A stretch of DNA of 64,000 bases from Betaproteobacteria bacterium (GTDB lineage: Bacteria; Pseudomonadota; Gammaproteobacteria; Burkholderiales; Burkholderiaceae_C), in the NCBI GenBank assembly GCA_947453725.1, contig CANGHH010000010.1:92502-156501 (forward strand), in the 5' to 3' direction. Under the pieces are notes generated by a model, which searched no databases, was not told the DNA's origin, and saw only the letters and a list, made by a program, of their open reading frames with translations. Made by a program: the position numbers and the translations under genes. This document shows, in pieces, positions 1 to 8,744 of the stretch; position 1 is the stretch's first letter; every line of letters begins with the position of its first letter.

Positions 1-1688
1 TGGCGCCCCAGCGGCTGCAGCTGGCCCAGCAGCAGGCTGCGGATCTCGGCGACGTCGGCCGCGTTGCGCACCGTGCAGCCTTCGAAGTTGGCGAAGAACA
101 GGCCCTGCGCGGCGTCGAAGGCGAAGCGCGCCGCCATTGGCAGGCGCAGCATCTCGGGTCGCAATTGCATGGGCTCGATGCGGAAGATGCGCGCGTCCAT
201 CGACGCTGGCGGCGTGGGCATGTGCGGCGCGAAGTCCATCTGCGCCAGGATGTCGCGCTGCAAGTCCAGGCCGGGCGCGATCTCGGTCAATTCCAGGCCC
301 TGCGCGCCCAGCCTGAAGACGCAGCGCTCGGTGATGTAGAGCACGGTCTGGCCGCGCGCCCGTGCCACGTCGCCCGAGAAGGTGCGGTGCTCGACCTCGA
401 GCACGAACTTGCGCGTGGCGCCGGCGCAGAAGCTGCCGACGAAGACCACCTTCTTCGCGCTCTGGCTGATGTTGATGAAGCCGCCGGCGCCGGCCAGCCG
501 CGGGCCGAACTTGCTGACGTTGAGGTTGCCCTGCGCGTCGGCCTGCGCCAGGCCCAAGAAGGCCAGGTCGAGACCGCCGCCGTCGTAGAAGTCGAACTGG
601 TAGGGCTGGTCGATGATCGCCTGGGTGTTGATGGCCGCGCCGAAGTCCAGCCCGCCGGCCGGGATGCCGCCGATCACGCCGGGTTCGGCCGTCAGGGTCA
701 GCAGGTCGATCACGCCTTCCTCGACGGCCACGGCCGCGATGCCCTCGGGCATGCCGATGCCCAGGTTGACGACGCTGTTGGCGCGCAATTCCAGCGCCGC
801 GCGGCGTGCAATGACCTTCCGGGCTGACATCGCCAGCAGGCCGCTGCTGCTGGTCGGCACGCGCATTTCGCCGCTGTAGCCCGGGTTGTAGGGCGTGTTG
901 AAGGTCTGCCAGTGGTTTTCGGGCCGCGCCACGACCACGCAGTCGACCAGCACCCCGGGCACCTTGACCTGGCGCGGGTTCAGCGTGCCGCGCTCGGCGA
1001 TGCGCTCGACCTGCGCGATGACGATGCCGCCGCTGTTGTGCACGGCGGTGGCGATCGACAGGCATTCCAGCGTCAGCGCCTCGCGCTCCATCGTCAGGTT
1101 GCCGTCGCCATCGGCGGTGGTGGCGCGGATGAACGCGACGTGGACCGGGAAGGCCTTGTAGAACAGGCATTCGCCGCCGCCCAGGTGGCTCAGTTCGACC
1201 AGTTCTTCGGTGGTGGCGCCGTTCATCTTGCCGCCGCCCAGCCGCGGGTCGACGAAGGTGCCCAGGCCGATGCGGCTGAGGTGGCCCGGCCGGCCGCCGG
1301 CGATGTCGCGGAACAGGCAGCTGATCACGCCCTGCGGCAGGTTGTAGGCCTCGATCTGGCCATCCACCGCGAGCCGGCCCAGGCCGGGCACCAGGCCCCA
1401 GTGGCCGCCGATCACGCGCTTCAGCAGGCCGGCGTGCGCCAGGTGGTTCAGGCCCTTCTGGTGGCCGTCGCCCTGGCCGGCGGCGTAGACCAGCGTCAGC
1501 TGGCGCGGCTGCTGGGTGGCGTGGAAGCGGTCGGCCAGCGCCAGCGCCAGTTCTTCGGCGAAGCCGATGCCGACGAAGCCCGACGTAGCCAGCGTATCGC
1601 CGTCGCGGATCAGGCTGACGGCGTCGGCCGCGCTGACGATCTTGCCCTGGCCGGCGCGGCCGGGCTGGTGAGGAATGAGGCGGTCCAT
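1..1688 (-). CDS. Fused acyl-CoA:acetate/3-ketoacid CoA-transferase, 3' end outside window
   Basis: Class I CoA-transferase with both halves (alpha and beta) on one chain, like E. coli YdiF; it moves CoA between short-chain acyl-CoAs and acetate or acetoacetate in the cytoplasm. The reading frame starts at the ATG complementary to 1686-1688 ([20 protein letters not shown]) and runs open to base 1, so about 562 residues are visible and the stop lies outside. The N-terminal half has the glycine-rich CoA-binding segment ([12 protein letters not shown]). The C-terminal half has NLGIGMPEG followed by AEPGVIGG, the EXGXXG motif whose Glu forms the thioester intermediate. YdiF-type enzymes are about 520-530 residues, so little is probably missing. 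Family is clear; the acyl substrate cannot be read from sequence. Confidence 0.85.
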   Translation of the reverse strand, partial: MDRLIPHQPGRAGQGKIVSAADAVSLIRDGDTLATSGFVGIGFAEELALALADRFHATQQPRQLTLVYAAGQGDGHQKGLNHLAHAGLLKRVIGGHWGLVPGLGRLAVDGQIEAYNLPQGVISCLFRDIAGGRPGHLSRIGLGTFVDPRLGGGKMNGATTEELVELSHLGGGECLFYKAFPVHVAFIRATTADGDGNLTMEREALTLECLSIATAVHNSGGIVIAQVERIAERGTLNPRQVKVPGVLVDCVVVARPENHWQTFNTPYNPGYSGEMRVPTSSSGLLAMSARKVIARRAALELRANSVVNLGIGMPEGIAAVAVEEGVIDLLTLTAEPGVIGGIPAGGLDFGAAINTQAIIDQPYQFDFYDGGGLDLAFLGLAQADAQGNLNVSKFGPRLAGAGGFINISQSAKKVVFVGSFCAGATRKFVLEVEHRTFSGDVARARGQTVLYITERCVFRLGAQGLELTEIAPGLDLQRDILAQMDFAPHMPTPPASMDARIFRIEPMQLRPEMLRLPMAARFAFDAAQGLFFANFEGCTVRNAADVAEIRSLLLGQLQPLGR

Positions 1689-2036
1689 CGTTGCGGCACG
1701 GGCGAAAGTGGCTGACGCTGCAGTGTGGGGGCGCCTTACGCGCTGGCAATCCAGACTGGCCCTGGCGCCGCCTTCGACCGCCCGGGCCCAGCGGGGCTGT
1801 GGCTTGAATTCCACGCTGCGCCGCGCGACAAGTTGATCCAGCGCAGCCTCAGCAGGCCGGAACGCGTCAACGATGGTGCACGCAGCCCTGCCGGTCGGGT
1901 TGCGATTTCCGGATCCACAGGCAGACCTCGCATGCATGACCCGCTCGACGCTCAGGTGGGCAAAGGTCATGCCGTCGCGGCGGCGCCCGCCGCACCCCAA
2001 GCGCTGGCCCGCTAGGCGGCGCATCCAGGAGTCCCT
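1689..2036. other. Intergenic region, 348 bases
   Basis: This lies between the divergent CoA-transferase and DUF883 genes and should hold both promoters. A good ribosome-binding site (CCAGGAG) sits just before the ATG at 2037. At 1833-1846 there is TTGATCCAGCGCAG, one base off the TTG-N8-CAA pattern of FNR/FixK boxes; I treat that as weak. The open frames that cross the region look like chance products of high GC. I see no other structure. Confidence 0.4.
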
Positions 2037-2381
2037 ATGAACACCGCAAGCACTTTCCCCAAGTCGACCGACGACCCCGCCGCCGCGGGCGACGGCGACA
2101 GCATCAGCAGCCATCTGCTGGCCTTGGCCGACGAAGCCGAAGCCTTGCTCAAGGCCACGGCCCGGGCCGGCGACGAGCGCGTGCACCAGGCCCGCAGCCG
2201 GCTCGTCGATGAGCTGGCGCAGATCCGAGCCCGGCTCGGCGATCTGGAAAGCGAAACCACCGAGCGCCTCAGGAGCGCGGCACATCGCAGCGACGAAGCC
2301 GTCCACGCCCACCCCTACGTGGGCATGGGCGCCGCTGCGGCGGTCGGGCTTTTGCTGGGCTTCGTGCTGGGACGGCGTTGA
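2037..2381 (+). CDS. DUF883 / ElaB-YqjD family membrane-anchored protein
   Basis: A 114-residue protein of the ElaB/YqjD/YgaM family. E. coli members sit in the inner membrane through a C-terminal helix and bind ribosomes in stationary phase. Residues 20-85 are an alanine- and charge-rich amphipathic helix. Residues 92-112 contain the family signature [27 protein letters not shown] tail: a short hydrophobic segment ending in two arginines. It is first in a three-gene operon; its stop TGA at 2379-2381 overlaps the TTG start of the next gene. A strong Shine-Dalgarno (AGGAG) precedes the ATG. The ribosome-binding role is family knowledge, not shown here. Confidence 0.85.
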   Translation: MNTASTFPKSTDDPAAAGDGDSISSHLLALADEAEALLKATARAGDERVHQARSRLVDELAQIRARLGDLESETTERLRSAAHRSDEAVHAHPYVGMGAAAAVGLLLGFVLGRR

Positions 2382-2761
2382 CGGACGCGCCTGCCGCCGG
2401 GCTGGGCGATGCGCTGCGGCGCACCGCCGCCACGGTCATGGACAGTCTGTGCACGCGCATGGAACTGGCGGTCACCGAGTTGCAGGAAGAGCGGCTGCGC
2501 CTGGCGCAACGGGCCTTGCTGGCCAGTTGCGCGCTGTTCTGCCTGGGCAATGGTCTCGTCGTCAGCCTGTTGGCGCTGGCCTGGTGGGTCGGTCCGGCGC
2601 AGGGCGCCTGGGTGCTCGCCGCTGGCGGGTTGGTGCTGCTGGGCGCGGCGACGCTGGCCCTCCACCAATGGCTCGGGCTGGCGCAGAAACATCCCCCCTT
2701 GTTGCACGAGACCCTGGCGCAACTGCGGGCCGATACCCGGGCCCTGGCGGGCGAGCCGTGA
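2378..2761 (+). CDS. YqjE-like phage-holin-family membrane protein
   Basis: A 127-residue inner-membrane protein matching the Phage_holin_3_6 / YqjE family, which normally follows yqjD. It begins with TTG at 2378 ([15 protein letters not shown]), overlapping the upstream stop, so translation is probably coupled. Residues 10-45 form an amphipathic helix with Glu/Arg-rich heptads. Two hydrophobic segments at about 45-70 and 75-97 are transmembrane helices. The C-terminus is a soluble helix. Despite the family name there is no phage context here. The function of YqjE is not established. Confidence 0.8.
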   Translation: MTDAPAAGLGDALRRTAATVMDSLCTRMELAVTELQEERLRLAQRALLASCALFCLGNGLVVSLLALAWWVGPAQGAWVLAAGGLVLLGAATLALHQWLGLAQKHPPLLHETLAQLRADTRALAGEP

Positions 2762-3069
2762 CGCGCGACGAATTGGCCATGCGCCGCCAGTTGCTGGTGG
2801 CCAGTGCCCAGTTGCAGCGCGCCCGGCTGGTGCTGGACGGCGCAGCCTGGCGCCAGCGCAGCGCGCGCTGGCTGGCCGGCCCCAGCAGTCTGGTCCGCCA
2901 CGGCCCCTTGCTGGCTGCCGGCCTGGCCTGTGCGGCCTCGCTGATCGCCCTCACGCGACGCGGCGCGGCACCGGCGGCGCCTCCGGCGGCTGCGGCCGAG
3001 TCCCGCCAGCGCTTCGACTGGGTCCGGCTTGCAGTCCAGGCCTGGTCGCTGTGGCGGGCCTGGCGGTGA
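2758..3069 (+). CDS. YqjK-like small membrane protein
   Basis: A 103-residue protein starting at GTG 2758, whose start overlaps the TGA of the preceding gene. This is the third member of a yqjDEK-type operon. The N-terminus ([20 protein letters not shown]) is a basic helix. A hydrophobic segment lies at about residues 48-66, followed by an Ala/Pro-rich linker and a Trp-rich end (WVRLAVQAWSLWRAWR). The arrangement resembles YqjK proteins, which are poorly conserved in sequence, so the assignment rests mostly on position and size. Confidence 0.7.
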   Translation: MTRDELAMRRQLLVASAQLQRARLVLDGAAWRQRSARWLAGPSSLVRHGPLLAAGLACAASLIALTRRGAAPAAPPAAAAESRQRFDWVRLAVQAWSLWRAWR

Positions 3070-3169
3070 ACACTGGCATCCCGGTTGACAACACGCAATG
3101 CCCTCTGCATCGGGCGCGCGACATTGAAGCCATGCTGATGCAGCGGCTCTGCCAGGGCGAGAGGTCACC

Positions 3170-3484
3170 ATGAAACGCAATTCGACGGGCTCGGGCGCCG
3201 GCCTCCCGGCCAGTCAACCGTCTGGTGCCGGGGTGGGGGCCCATCCGCTCAGGGACCGCGTCTGGCGTATCAGCGCCCACGCGCCGCTGGGCGAGTGGGT
3301 CCAACGCGGTGCGCAGGTCAAGCCGCCATCGAACGCCGACGACCAGGCGGGTCGCGAAGCCAACTGGGCCACGTCGACCTTCGATTTGCTCGATGGCGTC
3401 ACGGTCATCGAAACGTCGGACGTAGCGAGCGTCGCGCTGCTGGACCTGTTCTTCGAGCCACCCGATAGCCGCAAAATCGGCTAG
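3170..3484 (+). CDS. Hypothetical protein
   Basis: A 104-residue protein that I do not recognise. It starts at ATG 3170 after GAGAGG. Codon third positions are GC-rich like the neighbours, which supports it being real. The first 30 residues are low-complexity (Gly/Ala/Ser/Pro). The rest is soluble, with an acidic end (DLLDGVTVIETSDVASVALL), and there is no signal peptide or membrane segment. A perfect TTGACA at 3085-3090 lies upstream, but no good -10 follows at the right distance. It stands alone between the yqj operon and tRNA-Phe. Confidence 0.55.
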   Translation: MKRNSTGSGAGLPASQPSGAGVGAHPLRDRVWRISAHAPLGEWVQRGAQVKPPSNADDQAGREANWATSTFDLLDGVTVIETSDVASVALLDLFFEPPDSRKIG

Positions 3485-3503
3485 ATCGACAGGTCGGCGC
3501 CAG

Positions 3504-3543
3504 AAACAACAGAGGGTCAGCGGCCACTGACCGCCAACCCTCT
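3504..3543 (-). terminator. Probable terminator of tRNA-Phe
   Basis: Read on the minus strand, the sequence just beyond the tRNA forms a hairpin with GGTCAG/CTGACC (loop TGGCCG) extended by AGAG/CTCT across a bulge, then GTTGTTT. Its position 10-50 bases after the CCA end fits a tRNA terminator. The stem is interrupted, so confidence is moderate. Confidence 0.5.
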
Positions 3544-3551
3544 TGAATGCT

Positions 3552-3627
3552 TGGTGGCCTGGGGCGGAATCGAACCACCGACACGCGGATTTTCAATCCG
3601 CTGCTCTACCAACTGAGCTACCAGGCC
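3552..3627 (-). tRNA. tRNA-Phe (GAA)
   Basis: 76 nucleotides on the minus strand with the CCA end encoded. The acceptor stem GGCCTGG pairs with CCAGGCC, followed by discriminator A and CCA. The D-arm contains AGCTCAGTTGGTAGAGC. The anticodon stem CGGAT/ATCCG carries loop TTGAAAA, giving anticodon GAA. The T-arm contains GGTTCGATTCC. All four arms fold normally with no intron. Confidence 0.97.
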
Positions 3628-3641
3628 TTGCTGAGCCTTAA

Positions 3642-3647
3642 AGTATA
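3642..3647 (-). promoter_or_regulatory. -10 element of the tRNA-Phe promoter
   Basis: TATACT on the minus strand, 15 bases before the mature tRNA 5' end, in an AT-rich island (CTATACTTTAAGG) that stands out from the GC-rich surroundings. No good -35 hexamer is seen 16-18 bases further upstream. Confidence 0.5.
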
Positions 3648-3701
3648 GCCCGAAGGACGTCAGTTGCGGCGCCGTCTGGCGATGCGACCTTGCCGGCGGG
3701 C

Positions 3702-4394
3702 TCAGCCGCCGCGGCGGTTGCGGTACAGGTCCACGCCCAACTGCTTGAGCTTGCGGTAGAGGTGGGTGCGCTCCAGGCCGGTCTTCTCGGCCACGCGGGT
3801 CATGCTGCCGCCTTCCTTGACCAGGTGGAACTCGAAGTAGCTCTTCTCGAAGGCGTCGCGCGCTTCGCGCAGCGGGCGGTCGAGGTCGAAGCTCTGCTCG
3901 GCGCGCGGCCCCTCGCCGTGCGCGCTGACCGGCACCGACAGCGGGCTGACCGGATGGCTGTAGGGTTGCAGTTCGCCCAGCGTCAGCACCTCGCTGCGCT
4001 GGCCGGCGAGCGCAGCGGCCAGGCGCTGCGCGGGTTTGATCAGCGCCTGCTCCACTGCGCGCAGCAGCTTCTGCAGCGTGATCGGCTTTTCCAGGAAGGC
4101 GCTGGCGCCGTACTTGGTGGCCTCGACGGCGGTGTCGATGGTGCCGTGGCCGCTCATCATGATCACGGGCATCGACAGCTGGCCGCTGGCCGACCATTCC
4201 TTCAGCAGCGTCACGCCGTCGACGTCGGGCATCCAGATGTCGAGCAGCACCAGATCGGGCCGCAGCGATTCACGGATCTGGCGCGCCTGCGCCGCGTTCT
4301 CGGCCAGCTCGACCGTGTGCCCTTCGTCGGCGAGGATCTCGGACAGCAGGGCGCGGATGCCCAACTCGTCGTCGACTACCAGGATAGTTGCCAT
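3702..4394 (-). CDS. Short NtrX-like response regulator (receiver + Fis HTH, no AAA+ domain)
   Basis: A 230-residue response regulator. Start chosen at MATILVVDDELGIR (4394), not at in-frame codons further upstream, because the receiver domain begins there and the kinase gene ends only 4 bases before. Residues 1-120 are a receiver with acidic pair DD (8-9), phospho-acceptor Asp in LVLLDIWMPD, and Lys in FLEKP. A linker of about 60 residues replaces the sigma-54 AAA+ ATPase domain of true NtrX. Residues 185-225 are a Fis-type helix-turn-helix (MTRVAEKTGLERTHLYRKL). This architecture and the upstream rsmB-DUF4390-kinase order match the PlrR regulator of Bordetella. It cannot be a classical sigma-54 activator without the ATPase domain. 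It is the last gene of its operon. Confidence 0.88.
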   Translation of the reverse strand: MATILVVDDELGIRALLSEILADEGHTVELAENAAQARQIRESLRPDLVLLDIWMPDVDGVTLLKEWSASGQLSMPVIMMSGHGTIDTAVEATKYGASAFLEKPITLQKLLRAVEQALIKPAQRLAAALAGQRSEVLTLGELQPYSHPVSPLSVPVSAHGEGPRAEQSFDLDRPLREARDAFEKSYFEFHLVKEGGSMTRVAEKTGLERTHLYRKLKQLGVDLYRNRRGG

Positions 4395-4398
4395 CGGT

Positions 4399-6663
4399 TC
4401 AGGGGCCTGTTGCTGGGTGCTTGCTCGCAGCCGGAGCCGCGACAAAATTGGAAAATGATAGCGAAACGCGGGCCCCGGTCACCGGGCCGTCGGTTTCGTC
4501 GCCGGCATGCACATTCGCCGCGCGCAGGCGCGCGCCGTGTTCGTCGGCAATTTTCTTCACCACCGCCAGCCCCAGGCCGGTGCCTTTGGTCTTGGTGGTG
4601 ACGTAGGGTTCGAAGGCCCGCTTCAGCACCTTGTCGGCGAAGCCCGGACCATTGTCGATGACGGTGAGGCGCACCGCGCGCAATTCGCTGTTCTCGCCGC
4701 GTGCGACCGAGGTCATCAGTTCGACCTGCCCGTCGGGCCGGTCGGCGACGGCGTCCAGACCGTTCTGCACCAGGTTGTGGATGACCTGCCGGATCTGCGT
4801 CGCGTCGCCCAGGATCAACGGCAGGTCGGGCGCCAGCACACCGTGCAGCAGGCCGTTGTCCTGCGCCTGCCCGTACAGCGCCAGCAACTCGGACGCCAGT
4901 TCGTTCAGGTCCAGCGGCTTCATGTCGCCGGCCGGCAGGCGGGCGTAGTCGCGGAACTCGTTGACCAGGGTCTGCATCGCCTGGACCTGGTTGACGATGG
5001 TGTTCACCGAGCGCGCCAGCAGCGCCTGGTCGGCGCCTTCGAGCTTGTTGGCCAGGCGGTGCTGCAAGCGCTCGGCCGACAGCATGATCGGCGTCAACGG
5101 GTTCTTGATCTCGTGCGCCAGCCGGCGCGCCACCTCGGCCCAGGCGGCGCTGCGCTGGGCCGAGACGACTTCGGTGATGTCGTCGAAGACCATCAGGCTG
5201 GAACCGCCGGGCAAGGTGGCGCCGCGCACCAGCAACGTCAGCGTCGCGCCGTCGCCGCCGCGCTTCAGGTCGATGCTTTCCTGCCACTGGTCGCGCTCGC
5301 CGGCCTCGGGGCTGGTGGCCAGCAGTTCGAAGCGCTGCTCGACGCTGGCCGCCAGCTCTTCGAGGTCGGGCAGTTCCGACAGCCGCCGGCCGCGGGCGCT
5401 GCCCAGCGGGCGCTGCAGGATGCGCGTGGCGCCGGGGTTGACGGTGTCGATGCGGCCTTCGCGGTCGAAGACGATGACGCCGGCGGTCAGCGTGTCCAGG
5501 ATGGTCTGCAGCCGCGTGCGCGCGCCTTCCAATTGGCTGACGCCGCGCTGCACCTGCTCGCGGGCGTCGGCCACCTGCGCGGTCATGGCCGCGAAGCTGC
5601 GCGTCAGGCCGCCCAGCTCGTCGCCGCTGGTGAAGACCGGCTTGGCCGTCAGGTCGCCGGCGGCCACCTGGCGCACGCCGTCGGCCAGCAGCAGCAGCGG
5701 TTTGGCCAGCTGGTTGCCCAGCACGATGGCCAGCAGCACGGCGGCGAACACCGCCAGGATCAGCGCCAGCGTCAGCGTGCCCACGTACATGCGGCGCAGG
5801 CTGTTCTTGGCCAGCGCGCGCTGCTGGTATTCGCTGTAGGCGGCCTGCACGGCCAGCGCATTGGTGGCCAGCGCGCGCGGCAGCGGCTGCACCACCATCA
5901 GGTAGCGCTCTTCGCTGGTGCCCAGCGCGATGGCCGCCCGCGGCACCCGGGCCAGCGCGCGCAGCCGGGGGCCGGCGTTGCCTGGCGCCATCGACTCGTC
6001 GTCCAGCCCTTCGACCTGGCTGGCGATGCCGCTCTGCCGCGCCAGGCGCAGCAGCGTGGCTGCCGGCCGCTCGGGCGGCCCGGCACTGCTGCTGCCGCCG
6101 GCCATGAACAGCACCTGGCCGTTGGGCCCGACGAGGCTCGTCTCGCTGGCACCAATCTGCTCGCGCAGGCGCTCCAGCGTCAGCGGCGCCAGCGCCAGGC
6201 CGGCGTCGGCCAGGCGTTCGGCCGCGACGCGGGTCTTGCCGACCAGGTCGGCGGTCAGCGATTCCAGCGTGCCCTTGCCCAGCGCCAGCCCGGCGTCCAG
6301 CGCGCCTGCCACGCCTTCGTCGAACCAGGCCGAAATGCTGCGGCTGGCGAACTGGTAGGACACGGTGTAGATCACCAGTCCGGGCAGCACGCCGACCAGT
6401 GCCAGGATGCCGGCCAGCTTGATCAGCAGGCGGCTGCCGAACTTGCCGCGCCGCACGCGCACCGCCAGCCGCCCGGCAACGATGGCCACCACCAGCGCCA
6501 GCAACACGGCCACCGCCACGTTGACCCAGAACAGCCAGACGAAGTGGCGCTCGTAGAAACCGCCGCCCTGGGTGCTGAACGAGACCACGAAGGCCAGCAC
6601 CAGGGCTGCGCCGGTGGTGGCCAGGCTGGCGACGATCCAGCCCCAGCGCGCCGAGGTCGTCAT
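4399..6663 (-). CDS. NtrY-family membrane sensor histidine kinase
   Basis: A 754-residue kinase, partner of the short response regulator 4 bases downstream. Its start ATG at 6663 overlaps the DUF4390 stop (ATGA). Transmembrane segments lie at about residues 10-30, 41-65, 83-102 and 295-317, and a large periplasmic region lies at about 103-290. Then come HAMP (about 318-370), PAS (about 385-495) and HisKA with phospho-accepting His517 in RRLAHEIKNPLTP. The ATPase domain has NLVQNGLDA (N box), DNGPGF (G1) and GTGLGLAVVKK (G2), all intact. NtrY/PlrS-type kinases respond to nitrogen or redox/oxygen-CO2 state in other species; the signal here is unknown. Confidence 0.92.
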   Translation of the reverse strand: MTTSARWGWIVASLATTGAALVLAFVVSFSTQGGGFYERHFVWLFWVNVAVAVLLALVVAIVAGRLAVRVRRGKFGSRLLIKLAGILALVGVLPGLVIYTVSYQFASRSISAWFDEGVAGALDAGLALGKGTLESLTADLVGKTRVAAERLADAGLALAPLTLERLREQIGASETSLVGPNGQVLFMAGGSSSAGPPERPAATLLRLARQSGIASQVEGLDDESMAPGNAGPRLRALARVPRAAIALGTSEERYLMVVQPLPRALATNALAVQAAYSEYQQRALAKNSLRRMYVGTLTLALILAVFAAVLLAIVLGNQLAKPLLLLADGVRQVAAGDLTAKPVFTSGDELGGLTRSFAAMTAQVADAREQVQRGVSQLEGARTRLQTILDTLTAGVIVFDREGRIDTVNPGATRILQRPLGSARGRRLSELPDLEELAASVEQRFELLATSPEAGERDQWQESIDLKRGGDGATLTLLVRGATLPGGSSLMVFDDITEVVSAQRSAAWAEVARRLAHEIKNPLTPIMLSAERLQHRLANKLEGADQALLARSVNTIVNQVQAMQTLVNEFRDYARLPAGDMKPLDLNELASELLALYGQAQDNGLLHGVLAPDLPLILGDATQIRQVIHNLVQNGLDAVADRPDGQVELMTSVARGENSELRAVRLTVIDNGPGFADKVLKRAFEPYVTTKTKGTGLGLAVVKKIADEHGARLRAANVHAGDETDGPVTGARVSLSFSNFVAAPAASKHPATGP

Positions 6664-7256
6664 GGCCCGGGCATGACCTTCAGCATGCGCTCGATGCCGA
6701 CCGCCCAGTCGCCCTGACCGCCCAGGCCCAGCTGCATCGGGCCGGGCAGTTGCGCGGTGTCCAGCCGGTAGCTGAATTCGACGCTGTAGGCCTTGTCGTT
6801 GTCGATCTGGTTCAGGTCGGCCAGCCGCCAGCCCGAACTGCTGGACGCCGCGGTCAGGGCATCGGCCAGCGTGGCATAGCTCTGGTTCAGGCCGCCCAGC
6901 CCGACGCGCCAGGCGCCGGTCAGCGGCTGGTAGGCGACGCGCCAAGAGCGGTTCACGCGCGAGACGCGCTCGTCGCGCCAGTACCAGCGGCCGCGCAGCA
7001 GCTGCGCTTCTGCCACGAAGTAGATCGGCACGCCGCTGCGCAGCGCGTCTTCCACCGACTTGGGCAGGGCCACACGGGCGACGAACTCGAGGTTCAGGCC
7101 GCCGTCACCCCGGCTGGTTTTCAAGGTCGCCAGTTCGACGCCCTGGGCCAGGGCCGCTCGCGCCGGCGGCAGGCCGACCAGCACCGCCAAGCCGCACCAC
7201 AGCAGCGCTGTCAGCAGGCCCTGCAGGATGTGGCGGCGGACCGGCGGGGCTGGCAT
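6660..7256 (-). CDS. DUF4390 exported protein
   Basis: A 198-residue protein of the DUF4390 family, which lies between rsmB and an NtrY-type kinase in many betaproteobacteria. The N-terminal 35 residues (ILQGLLTALLWCGLAVLVGL) form a signal peptide or anchor with a likely cleavage near PARAALA, so the rest is periplasmic. The mature part is rich in beta-type stretches with aromatic repeats (RGRWYWRDERVSRVNRSWRV). It overlaps the kinase gene by 4 bases, so the two are probably translationally coupled and the protein may feed the kinase periplasmic domain. That functional link is inference. Confidence 0.85.
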   Translation of the reverse strand: MPAPPVRRHILQGLLTALLWCGLAVLVGLPPARAALAQGVELATLKTSRGDGGLNLEFVARVALPKSVEDALRSGVPIYFVAEAQLLRGRWYWRDERVSRVNRSWRVAYQPLTGAWRVGLGGLNQSYATLADALTAASSSSGWRLADLNQIDNDKAYSVEFSYRLDTAQLPGPMQLGLGGQGDWAVGIERMLKVMPGP

Positions 7257-7286
7257 GGCGGGTAGCGGTTGGCGTTGGCTGTGCGT

Positions 7287-8666
7287 TCAGGTTTTGCGGA
7301 TCAGTGCGTAGAAGAAGCCGTCCTGCAGCACTGCGCCGTGGCCGTACAGCCCGGTCGCTGCATTGTCGGGCAGCGGCAGCAGATGACCGGGTGACTGCGG
7401 CTCCAGGCGGGCTGTGCCGGGGGGCAGGCGTTGCAAAAATGCGTCGATCTGCTGCCGGCCTTCGGCCGGGAAGATGGAGCACGTGGCGTAGAGCAGCCGC
7501 CCGCCGGGGGCCAGCAGCGGCCACAGGCTGTCCAGCATCTCGGCCTGGATGCGGGCCAGCGCGGTGATGTCGTCGGGCCGGCGCAGCCAGCGCACGTCGG
7601 GGTGGCGGCGCACGATGCCGCTGGCCGTGCACGGCGCGTCGAGCAGGATGGCGTCGAAGGGCCGGCCGTCCCACCAGCCTTGTGGTGCGCGGGCGTCGCC
7701 GGCTTTCAGCTCGGCCTGCAGGCCCAGGCGCTTCAGACCTTCCTGCACGCGGGCCAGTCGCTGCGGGTCGCTGTCCAGCGCCAGCAGGTCCAGGTCGGCC
7801 AGTTCCAGCAGGTGGGCAGTCTTGCCACCGGGCGCTGCGCAGGCGTCGAGGACGCGGGCCCCGGGCTGCAGGTTGGCACCGTTCAGCAGCAGGTGGGCGG
7901 CGCGTTGTGCGGCAGCGTCCTGCACCGAGACCTCGCCGCTGGCGAAGCCCGGCAACTGGTGGACCGGGCTGGGCGCGGCCAGCACCACGGCCTGGCCGCC
8001 CCAGATCGACAGACCCGGCGGGTCTTCGAGCAAGGTGGCCGCGCGGCCCAGCGCGGCCAGGCTGCGGACGTAGGTCTCACCGCTGCCGCGCCGCGCGTTG
8101 ACGCGCAAGGTCATCGGCGGGTGCTGGTTGGCGGCCAGCAGCAGCGGACTCCAGCAGGCCGGCCAGTCGCGCTTGATGCGTTCGATCCACCACAGCGGGT
8201 GGTTGTAGGCGCCCATCGGCGTGTGGCGCACGGCCTCGACGATGGCTTCGCGTTCGCGCAGAAAACGGCGCAGCACCGCGTTGATGAACCCGGCCGCCGC
8301 CGGGGTGCGATGGCGGACGGCGGTGACGGCCTGATCGACCAGGGTGTGGTCGGCATACGGTGGCGCGTCATTGTTCGCACCCGCCGGCCACAGCAGGGCC
8401 AGCGAAGTGACCAGCAGCGCATCGACCGTCGGTGGCGGCGCCTTGGGTGCCAGCAGCGCGCGGGCTTCGGTCGCGCTGCCCAGCCAGCGCAGCGTGTGGA
8501 AGCTGAGCGCCTGCACGCCGGGCCGCATCTCTGCGGGGCAACGGGCCAGCACATCGGTCAGAGAACGCCCGCTGCGCACGGCCTGCACGGCCTCGGCCGT
8601 GTGGTCGAGCAGGCGGTGCAGGGCCGGCGAAGGCAAGGAGGAAGGTGTGGCAAATGCCGCGGTCAT
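7287..8666 (-). CDS. rsmB: 16S rRNA m5C967 methyltransferase RsmB
   Basis: A 459-residue rRNA cytosine-5 methyltransferase (Sun/RsmB), which methylates C967 of 16S rRNA using SAM. Residues 10-140 are the NusB-like RNA-binding domain. The Rossmann methyltransferase domain follows with motif I DACAAPGGKT (274-283), motif IV LDAPCTASG with Cys346, and motif VI YATCSIFPAEG with nucleophile Cys396. Length matches the family. It is first in the operon leading into the DUF4390/kinase/regulator genes; a 30-base gap separates it from DUF4390. The promoter should lie in the 78 bases shared with divergent folE. Confidence 0.95.
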   Translation of the reverse strand: MTAAFATPSSLPSPALHRLLDHTAEAVQAVRSGRSLTDVLARCPAEMRPGVQALSFHTLRWLGSATEARALLAPKAPPPTVDALLVTSLALLWPAGANNDAPPYADHTLVDQAVTAVRHRTPAAAGFINAVLRRFLREREAIVEAVRHTPMGAYNHPLWWIERIKRDWPACWSPLLLAANQHPPMTLRVNARRGSGETYVRSLAALGRAATLLEDPPGLSIWGGQAVVLAAPSPVHQLPGFASGEVSVQDAAAQRAAHLLLNGANLQPGARVLDACAAPGGKTAHLLELADLDLLALDSDPQRLARVQEGLKRLGLQAELKAGDARAPQGWWDGRPFDAILLDAPCTASGIVRRHPDVRWLRRPDDITALARIQAEMLDSLWPLLAPGGRLLYATCSIFPAEGRQQIDAFLQRLPPGTARLEPQSPGHLLPLPDNAATGLYGHGAVLQDGFFYALIRKT

Positions 8667-8744
8667 CGAAGCAGTCTAGCCCGGCCCCGCGCGTCGAGCG
8701 GGCGGCCCGCGCACAATCGGGGCCCCGCGTCCATCTGACCACGC

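Noticed and set aside
1833..1846. TTGATCCAGCGCAG as an FNR/FixK box
   Set aside because: One mismatch from TTG-N8-CAA and not palindromic overall; too common by chance to list as a site.
1725..2015. Plus-strand open frame of 96 codons in the first intergenic region
   Set aside because: No ribosome-binding site, no recognisable sequence, and the region must hold two divergent promoters.
2378..2761. Holin-family gene as a sign of a prophage
   Set aside because: It is the YqjE branch in a yqjDEK-like operon with no phage genes around.
3085..3113. TTGACA as a promoter for the hypothetical gene at 3170
   Set aside because: No acceptable -10 hexamer 16-18 bases downstream.
4507..6717. Plus-strand open frame of 736 codons over the sensor kinase gene
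   Set aside because: Antisense to a fully conserved kinase; composition is dominated by Ala/Gly/Gln/Arg as expected for a GC-rich shadow frame.
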